From contig JBHOQQ010000070.1 of assembly GCA_042408955.1 (NCBI GenBank), positions 17,226 through 81,225 on the forward strand: 64,000 bases of DNA, in the 5' to 3' direction. The DNA is from CALGSZ01 sp042408955. GTDB taxonomy: Bacteria; Chloroflexota; Chloroflexia; Thermomicrobiales; UBA6265. The notes under the pieces were generated by a model. It did no database searches. It had not been told where the DNA came from and saw only the letters and a program-made list of their open reading frames with translations. A program made the translations under genes and the position numbers. Shown piece after piece: positions 61,538 through 64,000 of the stretch (position 1 is its first letter; every line of letters starts with the position of its first letter).

Positions 61538-62104
61538 TCACCGATCCGGCACAACCGGGACCGGCTCGCTCGCGGGCTCGATCCGCTCGTGGTTGAGCGT
61601 GTAGACCCCAGCAACGGAGACCGGCTGGCGGAGAATGTCGAGCACCGGGCAGTGCGCATTGACCGTGGCGATCAGGCGCTGAACGGCTTCAGCCGGTGCC
61701 GGGCTCTGAATCTCCACGGTAAACGTGACCTCGCGCAGCCCCGCCGGCACATCGGCGACGCCAAAGAATCCCCGTGGATCAAGCACGCCTTCGACGCGCA
61801 CGGAGACGCCATTGAGCGGGATTCCCAGGACCCGCGCGTAGGTGGCATAGACGATTTCCTGGCATGTGCCGAGTGCTGCCAGCACGAGCTCCACCGGCGT
61901 TGGCCCCAAATCGGACCCACCAAGACGCTCGGGTTCATCAACCGTCAGCCGAAAATCGCGAATTTGGGCGGTCGTAACATAGTTCTCGACGAGGCGGGTG
62001 TCCGTCGCAAACGTCACGAGCGGCGGTTCGGGGGCAGCAGCCAGCTCGCTCCGGACCTGCCGAACAGACTCGGCCAACCGATCGGCCACGATGGTCACCG
62101 ACAT
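61538..62104 (-). CDS. OsmC-family protein
   Basis: A 188-residue OsmC/Ohr-type protein: GGSDLGPTPVELVLAALGTC then QEIVYATYARVLGIPLNGVS, and NAHCPVLDILRQPVSVAG near the C-terminus hold the two redox Cys. Its promoter contains a palindromic operator in the spacer, so expression should be tightly repressed. Second OsmC gene in the window (the other at 13718). Confidence 0.85.
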   Translation of the reverse strand: MSVTIVADRLAESVRQVRSELAAAPEPPLVTFATDTRLVENYVTTAQIRDFRLTVDEPERLGGSDLGPTPVELVLAALGTCQEIVYATYARVLGIPLNGVSVRVEGVLDPRGFFGVADVPAGLREVTFTVEIQSPAPAEAVQRLIATVNAHCPVLDILRQPVSVAGVYTLNHERIEPASEPVPVVPDR

Positions 62105-62168
62105 GGTTTCCTCCCTTCGTCATGATGACGGTGAATCACTCCCAAGCCGCGCAGCTCGGATACGCCCA

Positions 62169-62197
62169 ATTATTGATAACTTTATCAACAATGTCAA
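62169..62197 (-). promoter_or_regulatory. OsmC promoter with embedded palindromic operator
   Basis: On the minus strand TTGACA (62197-62192, perfect), 17 bases, AATAAT (62174-62169). Inside the spacer lies the perfect 7-bp inverted repeat TTGATAA / TTATCAA (62173-62188, 2-base centre), which overlaps the -10. The sequence is a distinct AT island in GC-rich DNA. A repressor bound here would block polymerase directly. The regulator is unknown and not obviously adjacent. Confidence 0.65.
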
Positions 62198-62362
62198 TAT
62201 ACCCGCTGCGACCCATCGACCGGCGTGAGCCACCTGGCTAGGACTCGTGGGCCATACCTCCCCCGCGATCGGCACGCTACGCTTGTTCTGCCAGGCCGGC
62301 GGTGTGGATCGCCGTCTCGCGTCGGTCCCCTCCGTGCTGAACACGAACGAGGAGCGGGTGCG

Positions 62363-63607
62363 ATGGCACTGATGGGTGAGACGATCGATGTCAACGTGGC
62401 CGACTTGCTCTCGGTGCTTGCCCGGAAACGCCACACCGGCCGGCTCGCCATTACGGCCGATGGCGATACCGTGTCACTCTCCCTGGACCACGGCCAGCTC
62501 ATCTCCGTCTCGTCCTCGAATCACGAGCTCCGCCTTGGTCAGACATTGATCCGGATGGGTCTCCTGACGCCCGCTCAACTCGATGCCGCAATGCACGAGC
62601 AGGAGCAGAGCGGTCATGCGCGGCCGCTTGGCCAAATTGCCCTTGACCGCGGCTGGATCACCCCGCGTGAACTGGCGCGGGCGGCCGAGGAGCAGTGCAT
62701 TGAGGCGCTCGCCCGGATCATCGTGGCCCGTCACGGCACCTTCATCTTCAGCCGTGAAGCAGATCCGCCGGCCGCGGGCGGGCTCGTTACCCTCAACACC
62801 GATGGCATCGTTCTCGAAGCGACGCGGCGCGCTGACGAAATGATGACACTGCGGTCGCTGCTCCCGCCTCCTGGGGCTCGCCTCTCGCTCGCTCAGCCAG
62901 TGCCCGGCATGGGCGAAGGCTTGTCGGCGCTCGAGCACGCGGTGCTTGCGGCCCTGCACGAGGCCCCCGCGACGCTTGAGGAACTCCAGCAACGCCTCGG
63001 TGCCGAAGAGGTCCCATTGTGGCGGGCGGCCGTCACCCTGCGAGAGCGTGGATACATCGCGGTGCGCAATCCAAGCGGCCAGGGAACCTCAGCGCTTGGT
63101 ACCGGAGAGCGCATTCCAGAGCGTACGGTGGAAGAAATCCTCGCGCTTGGACGGGAAGGGGCATCAGGCGTCCCGGTTCCACCCGTGCCAACCCTGGCAG
63201 ACATTCGCCGGGGCGTTCCGGCAAGTGCGCAAATCCTGGCAGCGATCACCCTCGTGACGCGTGAGGTGGTTACCGCCTTCAACGCTGGACTTTCGCTTCG
63301 CGCTCTCGCACACTTCACCGACGACCATTTTCGCCGGCAGGGTCCCCTCACAGACGAGGAGATCGCCGCGCTCCGCATGCCAGCGGTCCCGTTACCGCCT
63401 GAAGAACAGGAAACGATCGTGGCGATTCGCGAGGTGCGCGTGCTCCCTGATGGCCGGGTCAGCGCGATTCTCGTGAGCCATTATCCGGCTGCCGGGCAGA
63501 TACGAAAGGTACTCATCTTTGCCAAAGTTGATGACCGGTGGCGCATTGACGCGGTCATTGAGGCGCCAGCAGTGACGGGTGTCCTCAGCGCACCGAGTCC
63601 CGCGTAG
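62363..63607 (+). CDS. DUF4388-wHTH-NTF2-like protein
   Basis: A 414-residue multi-domain protein starting at ATG 62363 (GAGGAG upstream). Residues 1-140 match the DUF4388/PATAN type (IDVNVADLLSVLARKRHTGR, LAITADGDTVSLSLDHGQLI) found in regulatory proteins of gliding or signalling systems. About 190-240 form a winged-helix-like part (EHAVLAALHEAPATLEELQQ). About 300-405 resemble an NTF2/SnoaL-like domain (VREVRVLPDG, ILVSHYP, VLIFAKVDDRWRIDAVIEAP). Likely a signalling output protein; partners not seen. Confidence 0.65.
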   Translation: MALMGETIDVNVADLLSVLARKRHTGRLAITADGDTVSLSLDHGQLISVSSSNHELRLGQTLIRMGLLTPAQLDAAMHEQEQSGHARPLGQIALDRGWITPRELARAAEEQCIEALARIIVARHGTFIFSREADPPAAGGLVTLNTDGIVLEATRRADEMMTLRSLLPPPGARLSLAQPVPGMGEGLSALEHAVLAALHEAPATLEELQQRLGAEEVPLWRAAVTLRERGYIAVRNPSGQGTSALGTGERIPERTVEEILALGREGASGVPVPPVPTLADIRRGVPASAQILAAITLVTREVVTAFNAGLSLRALAHFTDDHFRRQGPLTDEEIAALRMPAVPLPPEEQETIVAIREVRVLPDGRVSAILVSHYPAAGQIRKVLIFAKVDDRWRIDAVIEAPAVTGVLSAPSPA

Positions 63608-63616
63608 CCGAACGCG

Positions 63617-64000
63617 CTATCTATTGGACATCACCACCATCCCCGGCGGATCGAGCGCCGTGCCGCCAATGGTCGGTGGCGGCAGCGGTTCCAGGGGATT
63701 GACCGGGCTCCATTGCGGCCCCGCACCGGAGATCGCAAAATCGAAGGGGATAAGCACATCGGCCTGCGTGCCTGGGCCATCCGGCAGCGGAATGATCGTC
63801 GCCGGTTGGTGTACATCAACGGGTACCGCCAGGAGTGCCTGGCCATCTGGCGCCCAGGTCAGCATCACGACCGGGCGGGCCACGCCGATCGCCGCCTCGC
63901 GCCGCCCAGGAAGCCAGCGGATGCGCACAACCGAATCGCCTTCGATGAACGCGAAGCGCGACCCATCCGGCGCCCAAAACGGCGGCCCGACATCGGGCGA
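63617..64000 (-). CDS. WD40/TolB-like beta-propeller protein, 5' partial
   Basis: The gene enters from the right edge on the minus strand (base 64000 in frame) and ends at TAG 63617. The 127 codons seen contain two propeller blades with the PD40 motif: PFWAPDGSRFAFIEGDSVVR and VMLTWAPDGQALLAVPVDV. The C-terminus is FDFAISGAGPQWSP. Such domains act in TolB or secreted proteins. Probably longer and exported, but the start is outside. Confidence 0.75.
   Translation of the reverse strand, partial: SPDVGPPFWAPDGSRFAFIEGDSVVRIRWLPGRREAAIGVARPVVMLTWAPDGQALLAVPVDVHQPATIIPLPDGPGTQADVLIPFDFAISGAGPQWSPVNPLEPLPPPTIGGTALDPPGMVVMSNR

Overview
The window is high-GC DNA with no rRNA, phage, transposase or CRISPR locus. 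The gene content points to a Thermomicrobia-like member of the Chloroflexota: F420-type LLM and DDN oxidoreductases, a class II photolyase, secreted SH3b proteins, NarL-type regulators, a DUF6062 protein, Uma2 and DinB families. This assignment is an inference from gene families. Readable promoters follow the TTGACA/TATAAT plan with 16-17 base spacers, and Shine-Dalgarno sites (GGAGG, AAGGAG, GGGGG) are easy to read. They were used to correct many starts, because the longest open frame often runs upstream of the real start.

Layout. 1-8 kb: LLM oxidoreductase (cut by the left edge), cupin, a GATase1-like gene with a nonsense codon in its first motif, a YtcJ-type amidohydrolase, a G-rich repeat block, then an autoregulated LacI-type gene followed by two decayed genes (hydantoinase B and CocE/NonD hydrolase) joined by a deletion. 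8-17 kb: secreted protein with an SH3b tail, DDN-type reductase, CsoR repressor with operator, LysE exporter, CoA-binding protein plus O-acetylhomoserine sulfhydrylase, the DUF4395-thioredoxin-OsmC operon, cupin plus acylphosphatase, class II photolyase. 17-25 kb: ModA-ModB without ModC, M20 and M24 peptidase-family genes, tRNA-Cys with a clean terminator, NUDIX, an orphan NarL regulator, a B3/4-domain protein. 25-30 kb: the fluoride locus. 30-43 kb: NarL-type two-component pair, PhnP-like hydrolase, L,D-transpeptidase, NAD+ synthetase, two tandem universal stress proteins, a four-repeat SH3b secreted protein, R2-like diiron protein, alcohol dehydrogenase, class II aldolase. 44-54 kb: nitrilase-family hydrolase, an ATPase/TPR/LuxR regulator split by an in-frame TGA, a DinB gene broken by a 61-base duplication, and a complete ribose-type (CUT2) ABC operon with a hydantoin/Asp-Glu racemase, facing a BtpA-family gene. 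55-64 kb: BON protein, MerR plus flavin reductase, second DinB, Uma2, a long IlvD/Edd dehydratase, an OsmC gene under an operator-containing promoter, a DUF4388-wHTH-NTF2-like protein, and a beta-propeller gene cut by the right edge.

The most notable system is the fluoride locus (25.9-29.6 kb). On the minus strand a promoter (TTGACA, 17 bases, TACTAT) leads into a crcB-motif fluoride riboswitch. The 3' end of its aptamer is also the 5' arm of a 10-bp intrinsic terminator. Downstream lie DUF6062, an MFS transporter and DUF190 in one tight operon. Two crcB/Fluc genes read away on the plus strand. This suggests a fluoride-induced MFS/DUF190/DUF6062 module next to a two-gene Fluc channel.

A second theme is decay. 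Five loci carry premature stops, frameshifts, a deletion or a small duplication while the rest of the reading frame is well preserved. They are either recent pseudogenes or assembly errors. TAG and TGA both end intact genes here, so general recoding is unlikely.
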